From Enhygromyxa salina (GTDB lineage: Bacteria; Myxococcota_A; Polyangia; Nannocystales; Nannocystaceae): 52,722 nt of DNA. The first letter of the stretch is position 1. Each line of letters begins with the position of its first letter. Made by a program: the position numbers and the translations under genes. The stretch is from NCBI RefSeq assembly GCF_000737335.2, contig NZ_JMCC02000119.1, positions 1 to 52,722 on the forward strand. Reading direction: 5' to 3'. The notes under the pieces are model-generated. The model was given only the letters and a program-made list of their open reading frames with translations, made no database searches and was not told where the DNA came from. Shown piece after piece: positions 52,306 through 52,722 of the stretch.

Positions 52306-52722
52306 GCTTCGTCCTCGTCGCGCTGATCTGCCTGGCGATCGGCTTTGGGGTTGGCTGGTGGTACGTGGTCCCGCGCCGGCTCGACCGCGAGAACGCGGCC
52401 CGGCGCAACCGCGTGCTCTACGAGCTCGCCGAGGGCGACCGCGAGAACGTCGCCCAGGAGCTCGAGCAGATCTGCGCCTCCGAACCGGGTGACCCCACGG
52501 TGTTCTTGGCCCTCGCCGCGCTCGACCGGGGTCGCGGGCGGATCGAGCGGGCCAAGGCGGTGCATCGCACGGTGTTGGCCTCGGCAGATCTCCCCTCGGA
52601 GCAGCGTGTGGCGGCGCTGGTCGGGCTGGGCCGCGACCTGCTGGCGCAGGGCAACGAGCGGGCGGCCGTCGGCGCGCTGGTCCGGGCGGTCAGCTTGGCG
52701 CCGCGCAGCGTGGCCACGCTGA
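52302..52722 (+). CDS. LapB-like TPR membrane protein (N-terminal part, runs off the edge)
   Basis: This is 140 residues from a GTG that overlaps the preceding stop as GTGA. An N-terminal membrane helix (FVLVALICLAIGFGVGWW) is followed by a short basic stretch and TPR helices such as DPTVFLALAALDRGRGRIER and ERAAVGALVRAVSLAP. LapB (YciM) has this layout with a C-terminal rubredoxin-like metal site, which would lie beyond the window. The pair with the upstream gene supports the assignment. The frame has no stop before the right edge. Confidence 0.75.
   Translation, partial: MSFVLVALICLAIGFGVGWWYVVPRRLDRENAARRNRVLYELAEGDRENVAQELEQICASEPGDPTVFLALAALDRGRGRIERAKAVHRTVLASADLPSEQRVAALVGLGRDLLAQGNERAAVGALVRAVSLAPRSVATL

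Overview
The window is 52.7 kb of GC-rich DNA that looks like a chromosome segment of a myxobacterium, most likely of the Nannocystaceae type (inference). The grounds are the lipoproteins with Asp/Gly/Thr-rich tails and (Gly-Asp)n runs, a MYXO-CTERM-like sorting tail, an AgmX/GltJ-type zinc-ribbon/GYF/TonB protein, MopE-type metal-binding motifs, a GDH180-class glutamate dehydrogenase and a PP2C phosphatase fused to a cyclic-nucleotide domain. There is no phage, transposase, plasmid or CRISPR signal. The gene content is housekeeping plus envelope.

Layout. (1) 1-3.7 kb: end of a possible hisZ, purA, then a promoter, a tiny coupled ORF and the GltJ/AgmX-like gene, closed by a strong terminator. 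(2) 3.7-12.3 kb: a tandem terminator-like repeat, L-threonine aldolase, a secreted protein, a membrane coiled-coil protein, tRNA-Cys(GCA), a large inverted repeat, a TPR lipoprotein, a FadL-like porin and an FHA protein broken by an amber codon. (3) 12.3-25.2 kb: recG with a Lys-rich tract, a minus-strand cluster (Bfd-like ferredoxin, MYXO-CTERM-like protein, copper-monooxygenase-like lipoprotein), a ComEA-like protein, Xaa-Pro aminopeptidase and NAD-glutamate dehydrogenase. (4) 25.2-28.6 kb: repeats, ndk, an LRR-like lipoprotein and two repeat arrays. (5) 28.6-38.5 kb: dnaE, PP2C-cNMP fusion, a TPR protein with a degenerate zincin domain and Lys-rich tail, an LpoA-like lipoprotein and an rlmB-type methyltransferase. 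(6) 38.9-49.7 kb: one 3,612-residue TPR solenoid. (7) 49.8 kb to the end: uridine kinase, repeats, a MopE-motif lipoprotein and a LapA/LapB-like pair running off the edge.

The most unusual feature is a dispersed hairpin repeat family, here called family A, at five loci (3.8, 7.1, 25.3, 28.3 and 50.7 kb). At four of them it abuts the stop codon of a minus-strand gene; at the fifth it lies just upstream of dnaE. Copies occur singly, in tandem (99 bp and 107-109 bp periods) or as a perfect 52-bp inverted repeat. A second family (B, 75-bp units) starts inside the stop codon of the LRR gene and recurs at the 5' end of the LpoA-like lipoprotein gene, where it appears to encode the start of the signal peptide. 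Other points of note are the amber codon at the conserved FHA serine, a zincin whose two metal-binding histidines are gone, and two unrelated proteins (RecG and the zincin-like protein) carrying histone-H1-like Lys repeats.
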